The notes under the pieces: model-generated
Seen by the model: the letters and a program-made list of their open reading frames with translations, nothing else
What the model was told of the DNA's origin: nothing
Databases searched by the model: none
From: Certhia americana
Lineage: Eukaryota; Chordata; Aves; Passeriformes; Certhiidae
DNA length: 64,000 nucleotides
Direction: 5' to 3'
Assembly (NCBI GenBank): GCA_018697195.1
Contig: CM031857.1
Coordinates: 61,722,583 to 61,786,582 of the forward strand
Made by a program: the position numbers and the translations under genes
Shown: in pieces, positions 38,101 through 51,479 of the stretch
Numbering within the stretch: the first letter of the stretch is position 1
How the letters are laid out: each line of letters opens with the position of its first letter

Positions 38101-40248
38101 AATTAAATATTTTATATTTACAGCAGTCACAAGATTGTTTAAGCATTTTAAAAATTATTGTTATTCTCTTAATTGTGCCAAAATTCATCCCTGTAATCTT
38201 CTGTTAAACCCAAATATTTATACTTTCATCTAGAGGTAGACACACAACAGTACTCTTATAACAACCGTGAAAAGAGTTGACTGGTGAGAGTTACTAGAAA
38301 GTATTCGATAGAAGATGTAGCTCTGCCATGTGTAATGTAACTATCAAATAATCTGCTAGAATGCATAATTTAGTATCTCATGAGAAATAATTTCATGTAT
38401 TATTAATGTATATGATGGCATTTTCAGTCAACCTGCATTAATTTCAACATTCTGTATTATGATAAATATATGTGTGTGCATACATTTTATTTTTCAGCAT
38501 CTTTCAGTAATATTTGAAACCACACACAAAATACTGCATTCAGAATCAGGCTCAAAACAGTGTGGATTCTTTCAAAAAAAAAAGAGCTTATTTCTAAACA
38601 CAGCAAAACAAATTATAAATTAAAAGTATATGTAAATAAAATTGATATTTGGTTTCTGGAGAATGATATAGAAAAATGCTATCAAACTTGCTTAGTCACT
38701 TAAGATACTTTAGACCCTAAAACTGAAAATCATGAGCATGCATGTATTTACAGCTGCAAATGTCTAGATAAAATACAACAAAATGCAAAAGAGACTTAAT
38801 GTATTCAGTATGCTTAGAACAAGCAGCACTTTGCATCTCATAACTCTGTGCTATGTTATTTCAGTTACTTCACTTAAAATCAAAGGCTTTAGAATAAATT
38901 TTCAAGGAGAACATTTTCTTGGAGATAAGACCTGGATTTAAATTTCTGCAGTGCCATTCTTCACATCCCAGGGGATTACTGCAGTCACCAAACCACCAGA
39001 TATTTTGTTTAAAACTAAGTGTTTCATATCTGCCACTGAAAACAGGCACTGTGCATCTGGGAGTGACAGAGACATGGCACCAGAGGTAGGACAGCCTAGA
39101 GAATAGCTGATTACATTCAATATTGTAGCCAGAACCTGTGTATGCAAAAGGTAGAGGTAGACTAAGTTAGGTAAAATTAATATTTATTTGTCTTACACCT
39201 GGACATCAATAAGCCAAACCAGCACATTAAGCAATTCATAACTCTGTAACAGGAGATATATAATGTCAGCAATATATAAAATGTTACTGCAAAGGAAACT
39301 TGCAGGATAGGTCCACAAGCAAGGTTCAGGAAAAAATCATGCAAGCAGTAAAATCTCCGAAAGAATGTGGAGTAAGAAGAAACAGTATTTGGCAAAATGC
39401 TAACATCTAATGGTACTACAAGATCATATTTGATGACCTTAACAGTTAAGATTACATCATTTCTGTTGAGGAAATCTGTGGAACACAAAATATTAGTGAA
39501 GAGAGATTCAAGATGGGATAGAATGAATATTCCTGCTTTATTTCCATCTTCCCTTGTAAAAGAGTTCTCAGACATGGTCATCTTGATCTCAGAGAGCTAA
39601 GAGCTGTACCTATCAATTCTGACTATATGGTATCAGCTACATGTTGCTGCTGGTTAAAGTTCTAAGTCATAAAGAACTTTTTGTATATGTAGTAATAATA
39701 ATTGGTAATGACTAAGAAACAGGATTGGCAATGTTTATGGCTAATGAATAGCAACAAAACAAACTATTATTCTGATGCTTAAAACTGGACACATCTCTCC
39801 ATCATTTCTATTTAGAGTGATTTCTAATCTTCCTGCTGAAATATATATATTTGCATTCAACACTTCATGAACTAGTGCCCAGTCACAAAACCAGGGTCCT
39901 ACAAAGTAACTATATTTACATGGCTTTCTCTGTTTCACGTGGCTGGAGGTGATCATCTAAACTTGTCTCAGGAAAGATATAGATGCTACTATAGTGCTAC
40001 TTTAGCTATCCAAGTAAACTTCAGTCTGAAATCTCACGTACTCAGGTGTGTTGTTTGTCTCAAAATAGTGTGTCAGGAAAAGGAAAATACACTGTTAATA
40101 TGCAGGACTTACTGTTAGTTCAATTAATCTTATAGCAGTGTTTTAGTCCTAATTATATAATCAATGTAGAAAAACCACACCAATGCCAATAGAGTTAAAT
40201 TTTTTACAGAAATGTCTTCTTTATACTCACTCCTTTCTGATGTTATAT
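35115..40248. other. long AT-rich unique stretch
   Basis: No gene or confident repeat was seen in about 5 kb. 38930-39120 and 39180-39600 have more balanced composition. The 134-residue minus-strand ORF at 39177-39581 shows no domain I recognise and is probably chance. Confidence 0.55.
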
Positions 40249-40864
40249 TCACCTTCTCAGTGTACCTTTGGGTAATTTCTTGAAGGACAAAGACAAGTTA
40301 TCAGCATCCAAAGCTTCTTCCTGGGAGGAACAAGATGGTTGTGGTGAATGAGTGTCAATAGACGCTTCTGCTTCTTGCTCTGTTTGTGTTATTTTTTGCT
40401 TGGTTATTTGATTTTATTGTGCGTCAGTCTGTTGATCACTTGTGCTCCTAGCTAAAGTCTGAAATGTATCCATCACCTTCTGCAACTTATCTAACCTACT
40501 GGGCTTCTGTTTGTTGCACCTTAGAGTGACAAATCTTTACCAGATTAGCTATTCCTGGACCTTCAGTCACAATAACTTTATGTTTTGGCTCAAGTAACAG
40601 TTCTGCACTTAACCACAGAAATTTGCTGGCATTTTAGTATAACTTTCAGGACCTTTTAACCTTTCCACCCTTTATTTGATTCAACCAAATGTCTAGATAT
40701 GTTTTGGGAAGTCACATTAACAAAACTAATGGTTTTCAGAATCTCTAAAACACTCCTCTTCCTGGGATCTTTTTTGTAATTTTAAATCCAGTTGATCCCT
40801 GAAAAAGTATGTCACTATTGCTATCTTACCTTTTCTTCTAAAAAAAAAAAAAAAAAAAAAAAAA
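40249..40864 (-). pseudogene. decayed coding relic, unknown family
   Basis: Minus-strand frames look protein-like but are broken. The upstream part (complement of about 40640-40780) reads RSVLEILKTISFVNVTSQNI before a stop. A second frame (complement of about 40499-40630) includes LWLSAELLLEPKHKVIVTEG and ends at TAG. A +1 shift then continues in SRLDKLQKVMDTFQTLARS, passes one TAA, and reaches HSPQPSCSSQEEALDADNLS before a final TGA at 40249-40251. The composition is more like protein than chance frames nearby. It could be the internal part of an endogenous retroelement or a processed pseudogene. A DNA relative lies at 51480-51730, which favours a dispersed element. Confidence 0.5.
40536..40864. 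repeat. left copy of 329-bp duplication beside gap
   Basis: It is identical by eye to 41265-41593 except for A versus G in CATTAACAAAAC/CATTAGCAAAAC. Both copies end in 25 A. The left copy runs directly into the N block. Confidence 0.95.
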
Positions 40865-41264
40865 NNNNNNNNNNNNNNNNNNNNNNNNNNNNNNNNNNNN
40901 NNNNNNNNNNNNNNNNNNNNNNNNNNNNNNNNNNNNNNNNNNNNNNNNNNNNNNNNNNNNNNNNNNNNNNNNNNNNNNNNNNNNNNNNNNNNNNNNNNNN
41001 NNNNNNNNNNNNNNNNNNNNNNNNNNNNNNNNNNNNNNNNNNNNNNNNNNNNNNNNNNNNNNNNNNNNNNNNNNNNNNNNNNNNNNNNNNNNNNNNNNNN
41101 NNNNNNNNNNNNNNNNNNNNNNNNNNNNNNNNNNNNNNNNNNNNNNNNNNNNNNNNNNNNNNNNNNNNNNNNNNNNNNNNNNNNNNNNNNNNNNNNNNNN
41201 NNNNNNNNNNNNNNNNNNNNNNNNNNNNNNNNNNNNNNNNNNNNNNNNNNNNNNNNNNNNNNNN
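40865..41264. other. assembly gap, 400 N
   Basis: Exactly 400 N between the two copies of a 329-bp duplication. The ORFs reported across it are meaningless. Confidence 0.98.
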
Positions 41265-41593
41265 TTTACCAGATTAGCTATTCCTGGACCTTCAGTCACA
41301 ATAACTTTATGTTTTGGCTCAAGTAACAGTTCTGCACTTAACCACAGAAATTTGCTGGCATTTTAGTATAACTTTCAGGACCTTTTAACCTTTCCACCCT
41401 TTATTTGATTCAACCAAATGTCTAGATATGTTTTGGGAAGTCACATTAGCAAAACTAATGGTTTTCAGAATCTCTAAAACACTCCTCTTCCTGGGATCTT
41501 TTTTGTAATTTTAAATCCAGTTGATCCCTGAAAAAGTATGTCACTATTGCTATCTTACCTTTTCTTCTAAAAAAAAAAAAAAAAAAAAAAAAA
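41265..41593. repeat. right copy of 329-bp duplication beside gap
   Basis: It begins at the first base after the N block, in the middle of the relic (TTTACCAGATTAGCTATTCC), and ends in 25 A before unique sequence. It carries the same minus-strand coding remnants as the left copy but lacks the downstream part. Confidence 0.95.
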
Positions 41594-43776
41594 TTCCAAC
41601 TTGATATGCCATAGTTATGATTCAAACCTGATAATTGTATGAACAGCACAATCTCATCTAAAAATGTGTAATTGGCTTTCCTTAAGTAGTTTCATTTCTT
41701 GAAATACTGTAATCAGTCTCTACAAAGATAAATGCCCATCCTTGTATGACTTTTACATGAACTTTGTATGATCTTTAAGAAATGGTGAAGGACCTAGTTC
41801 AGACAGTGTTGAAAACTTCCTGCTAATAATTGCCAATATGAAATCTACACTGTCTTTTAGGAGTTATTTTATTTACATTGGTATTTTTTTTTTTTTTGAC
41901 ATTTCAGGGCTCTTATGTGCAGCAAGGTGCTAATTAATTGTTTTGATTAAAGATTTGCTTTTGTTTTGCAAAACACGTTGATAATTCTCTTCCTATCAGG
42001 AGAAAATGCAGCTGAAATGTACACTGAAATGTACACTTCTCTGTCTGAATGGAAAAACTGCCTTAAGAGGCATCAATGATGATCAAACAACCTGAATTCA
42101 TGTGTGTTATTTGGTCCTGAGAAAAAATTTAATAGATTGGATCCTGAACTAACTGAAAACTGAAAAAAGCTTAACATTGTTAAGAATTGAATTTTCTTGT
42201 TTTGTACTATTTCTGTTGTATTCAGGGAAAACTGATATTTTAGTCTTTATAATAGATAGTTCTGCATCAGAAAAAAAAATCATACCATAGTGAATTCCTT
42301 CTAACTGGAACAGATTGGCTAATTCATTGAGGAAATGACAAATAAACATTTTTTTTTTTTTTTTTTATTCTTTTGGTTAGTAGTGGCGTACAAAATTTAT
42401 TCCCCATGTTCTTTTCCTTTCCGCATAGATTTTTTAAAAAAAAGAAGAACTTTTTTTTTTTTTGAAAGGTGCAACTTTTTAATGTATTTTCCAATACGGC
42501 TGGTAAAATAAAAGAAAGTTTCACTGTCTTCCTTATATATATTGATAACACTTTGCAAGAGCTGACTCATGAAGAAATAATAGTGACATTCCTGCACTTT
42601 TATTATTATAAAATAAAAAATGTTCTCTATTGTCTTTTTCAATTAATTAAGAAATATAATTATGTAGAGTACTACATTTTTTTCTTATTATCCTTAGAGG
42701 GAGTAGCATACTGTAATCTTATAATTTCTACAGGATGGCTGTTACTGTATATGTTATATTCATGTGAATTTTGCTTAAGTGGAAGAATATATTTGAGTAA
42801 TCTCATTTTCTCTGCTCTATGCTTATAGGATTACATACATAGCAATTCCATGACTACACTTGATGATAAGATACATAATATTGAAACTTGCAAGCTTTTG
42901 ATGAGGTTTGAATTAGACAAAAGATTCAAAGATGATCAGCTATTTCAATGAACTTGAAATTACTAAAGAATTTTCAAGAAATTTATTGCTGTTGCACTCT
43001 GATATCTATTCTATTAAAAAAAAAAAAAAAAAAGTTGAATTCTTATTATCAATCATTAGCTAGATTGTGGAGAGCCAGAAGTTTATAATGAATATTATTT
43101 TCTTTTTTTCTGGTTATGTTTAAATCTCTCATACATTTCAATATACAAAATACGTGTAGAAAATTTTCTCTTAGGTTCATGACTGTTTCTGTAGAAAGGA
43201 AAATTGGAATTTTTTTTTTCTCAAAAGATGTTTTGCTTAACACATCAAGATTTCAGAGCTAAAGTTGGTGAATATACATGGCAGTAATTGTTGCTTGTGT
43301 GTTTTTGGACACTTTTGCTAACTGCTGTCTTTGTATGTGTGGTGTCAACAGCAATCTCAGAAACCCTAGTAAGAACATAAGTCAAAATTCTGAGATGATA
43401 TATTTTTCTTCAGATAAGATAAATATTATAAGAGTTTGATTCATCTAGATTTATTCTCTACAAAGCACAACATTTTTACCCGTACTGCTTTGAAAGATGG
43501 CTGAGTTTTTACATGCATGGTCTACATAGTCTGTAATTCCAAAAGTTATTCTAGATAAATAGAATCAGACCCCCTCGTTTTCTTTTTCATCTTTATCATT
43601 TTTGCTTTCTTTGTCTCTCAATCCCAGCTCTGAACTATCTGGACCATCCATGTGGCCATCCAATTCAATATCTCAGGATTGATGATATTCTTTGTTCTTT
43701 TATCTCACTTTACCTGGGAAAAGCATGGTTACCATATTCCAGTCCATATTCAGCACTGAAGTTTGCTGGAGGACTG
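41594..43776. other. AT-rich unique sequence
   Basis: No gene was seen. T runs lie at 41886-41899, 42349-42366 and 42451-42462, and an A run at 43016-43033. The ORF at 42469-42828 is low-complexity and not convincing. Confidence 0.6.
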
Positions 43777-44065
43777 AGGTGTTTGTGGCTTGTGAGCCAG
43801 CACCTTTGACAAGTTTTTATGGGAGCTGAGAACTTATTGTACAGAACTTATTGTACTGTGCAGAATTAAGGGCTTCACTTATATAGAAGTGAATTGCAAG
43901 AATTTAAGGGCTTGTTAGCCAGCACCTTCTGAGTGAAGACCTTTGGAGTCTAAGCAGTGGGCTGGTTGCTGGAGTTAAGAAAATGTACAATAAAACAGGG
44001 TTCTCTGATTTGTGGTCCCAGGTCTTTGTGCAGCTCAGTGAGAATTTACAAGAAGCATCACACCC
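43777..44065 (+). mobile_element. possible decayed LTR
   Basis: An AATAAAA signal near 43988 is followed by a CAGGGTTCTCTGATTTGTGG block like an LTR U5, and ACTTATATAGAAG near 43878 could be its TATA box. GAGCCAGCACCTTTGAC and TAGCCAGCACCTTCTGA recur about 120 bases apart. No TSD or clear ends were found. It abuts a CR1 fragment. Confidence 0.35.
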
Positions 44066-44071
44066 CTAATG

Positions 44072-44325
44072 GGTTGTGAAAGGACGATGGCTCTATATTG
44101 AAAGGAGGTGGGTTTACATTTGATATTACAAAGAAATTATTTACTTTGAGGATGGTGAGCCAGTGGAACATGTTGCCCAGAGCATCTGTGGATGTGCCAT
44201 CCCGGCAAGTGTTTTAGGCCAGGTTGGATGGGGCATTAAGCAACCTGATTTGTTGAAAAGTGTCTTTGCCCATGGCACAGGGAAGATCTTTAAGGCCCTT
44301 TCCTACCCAAATCATTCTATGATTG
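44072..44325 (+). mobile_element. CR1 LINE, extreme 3' end
   Basis: It begins at GGCTCTATATTGAAAGGAGG and continues through GGATGGTGAGCCAGTGGAAC, TTGCCCAGAGCATCTGTGGA and GGCCAGGTTGGATGGGGC, to the tail CAAATCATTCTATGATTGG. This is the 3' UTR only, with no coding capacity. Confidence 0.88.
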
Positions 44326-45275
44326 GAACACTTGTATATGCCAGTCTGGTGTGGAACATACACAGAAAAGAATCTCAATTGCAAATAAAAAAATCTAAAT
44401 GCTTTTCTTTGATATTATTCTCATTAGGATGACAGCATTTTGTAAGATTATTTGTATTTTTTTTTTTTTTTAAATTCATGCAATGCATCACATACTGCTA
44501 ATGTGACTGCATATTCCAAATGACATAAACATACTTGTTCTTCTGCTATTTTTTTCCTGTATAAGGCTTTCCCACAATAATAAAATGCCTCATTTTTCTT
44601 TTTTGTAAGATTTTTTGTAAGTGACTTTGCAGATTCAAAGCATTCTGTACCCAGGACTGTTATAGGGGTTAATGTGAACATTGAACTGAATAATTTTGAC
44701 TTAAAATTTTGCTGTATTGAGCACTTAAAAAGCAAGAACATAAAACAAATAAAAAACATACAAACCCCATCACTAACAACAAAAATACAGCCAGACCCTA
44801 AAATAATACACCTCTTTTCAAATGGTTCAGCATGTTCACAGATACAGAGATAATTCACACAAATGTAATATTCAGTCCTTACAAATTTTTCCATGTTCTG
44901 CCAGCCCAGTAGTAGTAAATTAATAAAGATTTCAATCAATGCATTTCTGTACATCTTTCAACCAATTTATTTCAAGAGTGAAAGATTTAAAGTGCAGGTC
45001 AGGAAGCCATTCAGAACATCCTTCATCTAAAACTCATGAAAGGCCCTACTTTTTTGTTGATCTAGGATAGAATTTAAGTTTGTCAGATCATTGCTTATCA
45101 AATTATAATGTCCTTCATCTTTCATGTTTTTAATTTTTTGCTTCATAAAACCTTACATGTACTCAGTCTTCAAAAGGAAAAAGAAGACAGACATCTGAGT
45201 TAAGCCCTCTTGTATGCAGGGACACAAAGAAATTCAATTAGTGATTGGAAAAAATTATTGGAAATACTGGTAATG
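44326..45275. other. AT-rich sequence; chance 168-residue ORF
   Basis: A minus-strand ORF at 44448-44954 is long, but it starts inside AT-rich DNA, is Cys/Phe/Lys-rich, and ends in a Lys tract from a T run. I recognise no domain and regard it as chance. Confidence 0.55.
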
Positions 45276-45281
45276 AGATAA

Positions 45282-45737
45282 TGTTGGGGTTGGTTCAGCA
45301 GAAGAGGAAGAAAACCTTTGCTCAAGGCTGTGGGAAAACCCCTGCATGGTGTGCAGGAGGCTCACTCCTAAGATCCCTTGGTTGTTCTATGTAAATTGTT
45401 GCCAGAAAGTTCTCAGTTCTCTCTGTTACTATTGGCTACTTTTTGCTGAAAGAATTATAATATTCCTAATTACTCTCTCCTATTGGACCCTTCCCTCAGA
45501 TCCCTGCCCTAGCTCCTCCTATACCTAGATGTATACATAGCCCTATCCTACCCCGAACCCTGCTCTTTTCCAGTTCATTCCTGGTGCTGTGTGTGCTGTC
45601 CTGTTTGTTGTTTTTCCCTTATTAAAGTTCTGTTTCTGAACAATGGGATCAGAGTCATCTCTCTCATTAAAGTCACCAGAGGCTGATTCCCGTGGGAGCC
45701 GCCGGTCGGACTGTCTGGGCTAGGACCAGAGGGTTCA
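45282..45737 (+). mobile_element. ERVK-like solo LTR with perfect 6-bp TSD
   Basis: It runs from TGTTGGGGTTGGTTCAGCAG to CCAGAGGGTTCA. AGATAA flanks it on both sides (45276-45281 and 45738-45743). The polyadenylation signal ATTAAA is at 45621-45626, and a weak TATA-like GTATACATA is near 45531. Length is 456 bp. It is the best reference copy for the family that includes 33320-33765 and 60716-61165. Confidence 0.9.
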
Positions 45738-45743
45738 AGATAA

Positions 45744-48317
45744 CCATAACTATTCACTAGTGTGACAATGGCTGCCTGAAAACATTCACTCTGGGCTTTT
45801 TTCCCAACTTGAGTAGCATATTTAGCAAAACTCTGAATCATAAAATGGGGAGTGGGTTAACTACTGTCTAGGAACCTTTCAGATGTGTTTAGTAAGATCA
45901 CAAAACATGCTTTGCATAATAAAAAACAGAAGCTACAATTCTTGTTTCTATTTCACTGGCATACTGACTAAGAAATTTCCAGAACCTCAGAGAAAATCAA
46001 TGTAATTCCACATAGTTTGGTAATTTTTTTTAGTAATAAACCACTTTCAGAATGTGACACCGGTATCTAATAATGATTATAGAGATAGGTGTCATATAAT
46101 AGCTGTTGCATTGCAAATTTGCACTGTTTTTCTTTCTTTTTCATAAGTCATGAAGAGATTGATTTATTTTTCCCTGGAAACATGTTTGTCTTCATTAATT
46201 GAAACATAAGTCTTGGACTTTTATCCTTTTAGCTTTATTTCAAAGTAGAAACAATCTAAAAAGTCTTTGTTCTTGTAGGAATTGATAATTGCCCTCAAAA
46301 TGTAGCAGAACAGTTCCTTTTCTATTTAAAAGACTTCCAGTGATCTTTCAGTAGGAGCTGATCATACCTATTGACAGACTCTGTCAGCAGTAATTCATTA
46401 GGGAAAATCTATGTCTTTGTTCTTTGAAATTCCTTTCAGTGGTTTTATATATCAATGTTTGAAAACTGTCATGGTATCACTTCAGATATTGACATTAAAG
46501 AATTGCAGATATTAAAGAATGAGAATGTTGCTAAGTTATCTACATCACCTCATTACTAAGAAAAAAAACCAAAAAAGCCCAGAACACAAATCCCAAATTA
46601 CAGATTTATAGGAAAATCAAAGTTCATTGTGTGGTCAAGATTGTGAACACAATCAGTTGGAACAAGATAAAATTAGAAATGAGATTAAAATGTTGGAAGT
46701 ATGGAGTAGCTATAAACTCTGCTGAGATATTCTGTATTTAAGTTTATTTCTGACAATATATTTTAGAAGACTAAAAAATGAGGAAAACTAATTCTTTTGT
46801 GGTATAGCTGTATTCCTCTGGATAGAGTAATTCTTTGTAACTGCCTACCCTTTAGTGACATTGCTATGATGCTTACTAACTTCACTCAAGACTCTCTGCT
46901 GTATAATGTACCTCTCTTACTCACTTTTCACTGGGCAAAGCCTGAATCTCATAGGAGTACTGTAGCTTAAAATAGTGATGGCCGTCACACATTACACATG
47001 ATCTAGAGCATTCATCAAGAGATGTTTTTCTTGTGGAAGGAGCACAGGGTCATCTCTGACTCACACATTTTGATCTAGTAGCTATATGTTTGCTATTCTC
47101 AGGAGCACTGTTTCTGAGAACAAATTGAAATAATTCAGTGTAAAAACTAGCCAAAATTTAAGCCACTTGTAGAATTGAAGTATCAGATGAACAATTATGA
47201 CATGTGGACTGTTTCGTTTTATTGCTTCATAAGCTCCAATGTAGATAGCCTATGGCCTCTCTAGAAGAATAAGATTTTTTTTTTTTTTTAAGCTAGGTGT
47301 TAAATACAGACATATTAATATCTATTGGAACATGAAAATATCAAATGATCTTGTATCCTAAAGGAAAATTTTCAGACAAATTATGATTTTCTTTAAACGA
47401 CTTCACTGTATGCAGGACTGTAGTGGCATATCCACGGGGCTTTCATGAAAAGACCTATTTAACTCTGAAGAAATTCAGGCATCTCTGCGTGATTCCAAAC
47501 CATATTTCAGGAATAAGGAAGATTAGGCCAATTATATGGAGTTTTTATGTTCAAAATTTATATAGGACTTTGTGGATAGCAAGACTGATAGTGAAAATAT
47601 AATTAGGACTCTCATATATAACAGTGATTATCAAACTCAATAAGGTTCAGTTTTAACAAGCAGTAGTGGTGCTGACCATTAAATATGGATGATAAGATGT
47701 TAAACTGGTGTTCCATTTTTTTGAGTCTAATTCACGATATATGTAAAAATCAGGCTGTATTATAATTTTTTGCAAAAAGGAGACACTAAAACTATGCACT
47801 CTGAATAAAAAAGTAACCAACATCATAGCTGGCAATTTCACTTTATTTTGAATTTTGAAGATTAGTGGAACAGTACTGAAAAACAAGTAACTTTATTTTG
47901 GATGTAAAGATTTTATAGGCATCAGTCCTAGAAACTAAGATTTGAAAGTTTTGACCTTAGTTTTTATCTGTCTTCAATGGGATTTATATCACACAGTAGC
48001 TTCTGGCTATATTTAATCTTTTTAAGGAATTGCTTCTGACTGCAAATCTAATGAGGTTATGCTGGGTTGTGGGGTTTTTTTTAAGCATTATGCAAAGTTA
48101 TCCTTAACTAAGAGTGAAAAATTCCAAAGGTCACTCTTTTTTATTCATTTTAAATCATTATGGTGGACTGATAATAAAAAGCATCAGAGGGAATTTTTTT
48201 ATTATTATTATTAGAGACCTGAACTATGGTGTCATGTATTTGTAGGAGTGTAAATAATTAATCCTTCATTCACTTGTATCCTGAAACTTGCAGGTTTTTC
48301 CTGAACTCTTTATTCAG
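45744..48317. other. AT-rich unique sequence
   Basis: No gene or confident repeat was seen. Confidence 0.6.
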
Positions 48318-48840
48318 TTTGGACTGGTGAGGCCGCATCTTGAATCACGTTTGGTTTTCACCATGAAAAAGACATTGAGATGCTGAAGCTCATTCAAAGA
48401 AGAGAAACAAAGCTGGTGAAAGATTCAGAGCACAAGTCTTATGAGGAGCAGCTGAGGAAGCTGGAGTTGTTTAGCCTGGAGAAAAAGGAGGCTCAGGGAC
48501 CTTATGACTCTCTACAACAGTCCAAAAAAAGTTTGTAGTGATATGGGGGTTTCTTTTTCCAAAATAGGAAGCAACAGGACAGGGGGAGATTTCCCCAGGA
48601 TGCTTCAGAAGAGATTTAGATCATACTTGAGAAGAAATTTCTTAATTGAAAGTTTTGTCAAGCATTGGAACAGGCTGCCCAGGGATGTGGTTTAGTCACC
48701 ATCCCTGGAGGTATTTAAGTGACAGGTATATGTGGTGCTGAGAGACTTGGTTTAGTGGTTGGCTTGGCAGTGCTGGGTTTATATTTGGATCCAATAACCA
48801 CAAAGGGATTTTCCAACCTAAAATATTCTATGATTTTCTC
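48318..48840 (+). mobile_element. CR1 LINE, 3' end fragment with tail
   Basis: It starts at GGACTGGTGAGGCCGCATCT and runs through AAAGACATTGAGATGCTGAA, GAGGAGCAGCTGAGGAAGCT, TTTAGCCTGGAGAAAAAGGA, GGAACAGGCTGCCCAGGGAT and ATCCCTGGAGGTATTTAAG, to TATTCTATGATTTTCT. It holds the end of ORF2 and the 3' UTR, is truncated at the 5' end, and is inactive. Confidence 0.92.
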
Positions 48841-51479
48841 CTCATTTTAAGAAAATAGTTATTTTCTGAAATAACTGAAGTTATCAGGTGGCATTACTGT
48901 TACCTGAAAATATTTCTTCTAGTGATTTTACTGAATTATTATTATTGTTACTCATATATATTAATGCTGGAAATGAAAAGATCAACTTAGAATGGTGCTA
49001 CATTGTTCTCACTGTACTATGTTTAGAAACTTGACCTCAACATAATTTTTACGTGTATAGCAAGCAAGCTCCCACAGATGTTTTGATTACTCAGGGAAAG
49101 GAAAGAAATGGGTGTCTTTGAAAACTACCAGAAAAAAACCTCATCTATTTAACTTTCAGGCTTGGGTCAACATATGAAGACTCACTTTCTAGAAATATGC
49201 AAAAACTTCTGCCTCAATATACCATTCAGGAACCTTATAATTAGTGAGATCTGCATCATTTTGAGTTGCTGAATGTAGGTATAGCAGATTGGTGTTTTTC
49301 TGAACAATTTACAGTCAATACATTTTAGATGACCATGGGATTGGAAAAAGTCTATAATAGAGAGTAAATTATGTTTTTATAGCAAATTTCATCTTAGTTC
49401 AGTTTTACAGGGAAAATGGGAAGCTTAATTAGAAGCTAGTAATCTAAACATAGGCATGAAGTAAAAGTTATTTTGGAAGGACAACACAAGAGTATGGGCA
49501 ATCATACTGATTCCACTACAGGTCTAATTATCAGGAAAGGACAGAGGGGTAGAGTAAGACATGACAGAAAAAAATCCCCCACAGTGTAACCCAACCTTTA
49601 GAGAATGTTCTTGTTTCCAAGTTTTAAGGTGCTCCTACCTTATGATGTTACTATTTGGCTATCTCCACAGTTCTACCCCAGACAACTTGAATTTAAGATG
49701 AAATATCTAGGCCATCCTTTTGAATACATTGTTTGTCTCTGTCTTTTCTTTTAGCCTCATATCTCCTCAAATAATGTCTGATTATGGCTAGTTTCCCTGG
49801 TATTTAGCTATTATTGAATGCACTAATGAAAGAAACCATACAGATACTTAATTATCTACACAGCAGGTGTCCAATGAAGAAACTTAATTCTAACCTTTTC
49901 CTGTGTGATAAGATAATTAGTTGGGTCTAATTGCTGCTAATATATATATATTCACTGATTGTAAACTGTGGTCTAAAGGCTGTTTCTTTGAAAAGAAAAA
50001 AAAGATAAAAATGAAAACAATAAAATATGCAAAGCTCTTCTATAACACTACAGGAGTGCTGTTTCTTGCTTCTAAACAAATACAGACACTGCTTAAAGAA
50101 AAGAAAACAAATTCTACCCATTTTTATTGTGAAATAATACTAAAATGCACTAATTGGATTAAAAATCTTAGCTATGAATACACATCTTTACACGTTGCAT
50201 TTATAACTAAGGAAACACAGGTTGTTGCTGTTCCTATACCAAGTATTATATTCACATAAGAAAAAAAAAAAAAAAACAAAACCAAAAACGCCAACAAACC
50301 AACGGTTCTGCAGAAGTTTTGAGAGCAAGTGACCCTATGACTGTACACACTGGTGAAGAGTGGGGAAATTAGAAGAGCACGTGGGGATTACTTGTGATGA
50401 TGAGATAAATACAAGATCTGCAAATCAATCATAATGATTGAATCATTATGATACTAGCACAACTTCTCATGTTTTGATCTCATTATTAAACATTAAGATG
50501 CTGACACAGTTCACAAGAACTTCTGAAAAGATTTTCATTGATTATATAGGCATTCAGCCAGATTCTATTTGTGATAATAAGGCAGGAGACAAACATTTCT
50601 CTGCAGTGACGTTTGAGATTCTGTGTATGAGGGGACAAAATTTGCCATTATTTAGTGTTTATACTTATGAGATTTTATTGTAAAACAGAGAAAAAAATTG
50701 ATGGGAAAAACAAAAGAACCCGAGAAATTTACTTTTTTGCAAGGCAGTTTTCTGGCTAAAGAATTCGTTGTGAATGGAATACCCTGAGCACAGATTTGCA
50801 CAGTTCATGGTGCTCTGAGAATAACAGAGATTAAATACAGGCTATTTTGGAACAGCTATAATTAAAAAAAATAGCATTATCTTGAGCTGGCTTACCAGTA
50901 ACATTTAGAAATGCAGTACTTTCAGCCAAGAATCCTTTTATAGGACCTCTCTTAAATCCATCGTGTTGAATGGCCAAAGGGCCATAGTCAGCACCTTTAG
51001 AAGCTGTTCACACCTCTGCAAGGCCTCTATTTCCACTGAATTCTCTCTTTTTTTTTTTTTTTTTTTTCCCCACTCTTTGGCCTCACCAGTGGTTTTTGAT
51101 GCTAGAGAACCTTAAGGTGAAAGTTGAATTCTTTCTTCTTTATTTTTGTTTTAATATGGTAAAGGCTATGTGAAAGCAGCACTAAGGTTGACAGCATAAA
51201 CAATTTGAAAGGAATTTAATATGCTTTTCTGGCAGAAGTATTTGTTAAAAATGAAGAAACATACCTGAAAATAGCAATTTGAATGCTCATAGGAAAATAT
51301 TAAGAACTAATTTGTAACTGTAAGCAACATCTAAAAAGAGTCACCTGTATAATGATTCTCAGAAAAAATCCAGGATTTTTATTCATGTGACATATAGGTA
51401 CAAAGAAGGAAGAACAAATGATACTGAAATACACTGTTGGAGAGAGATGAGAAGATTTATAGTTAGACTCCAGTCTTCC
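48841..51479. other. AT-rich unique sequence
   Basis: No gene was seen. There is an A run at 50261-50277 and a T run at 51050-51067. The ORF at 49921-50259 is of AT-rich chance type. Confidence 0.6.

Noticed and set aside
39177..39581. 134-residue minus-strand ORF with hydrophobic C-terminal half
   Set aside because: Possible membrane segments, but the composition follows AT-rich DNA and I recognise no family. Kept only as a remark.
40792..41299. Two ORFs of over 150 residues
   Set aside because: They consist almost entirely of translated N from the assembly gap.
44448..44954. 168-residue minus-strand ORF, the longest without N
   Set aside because: AT-rich composition, biased amino acids, a Lys tail from a T run and no recognisable domain. 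Chance is the simplest reading.
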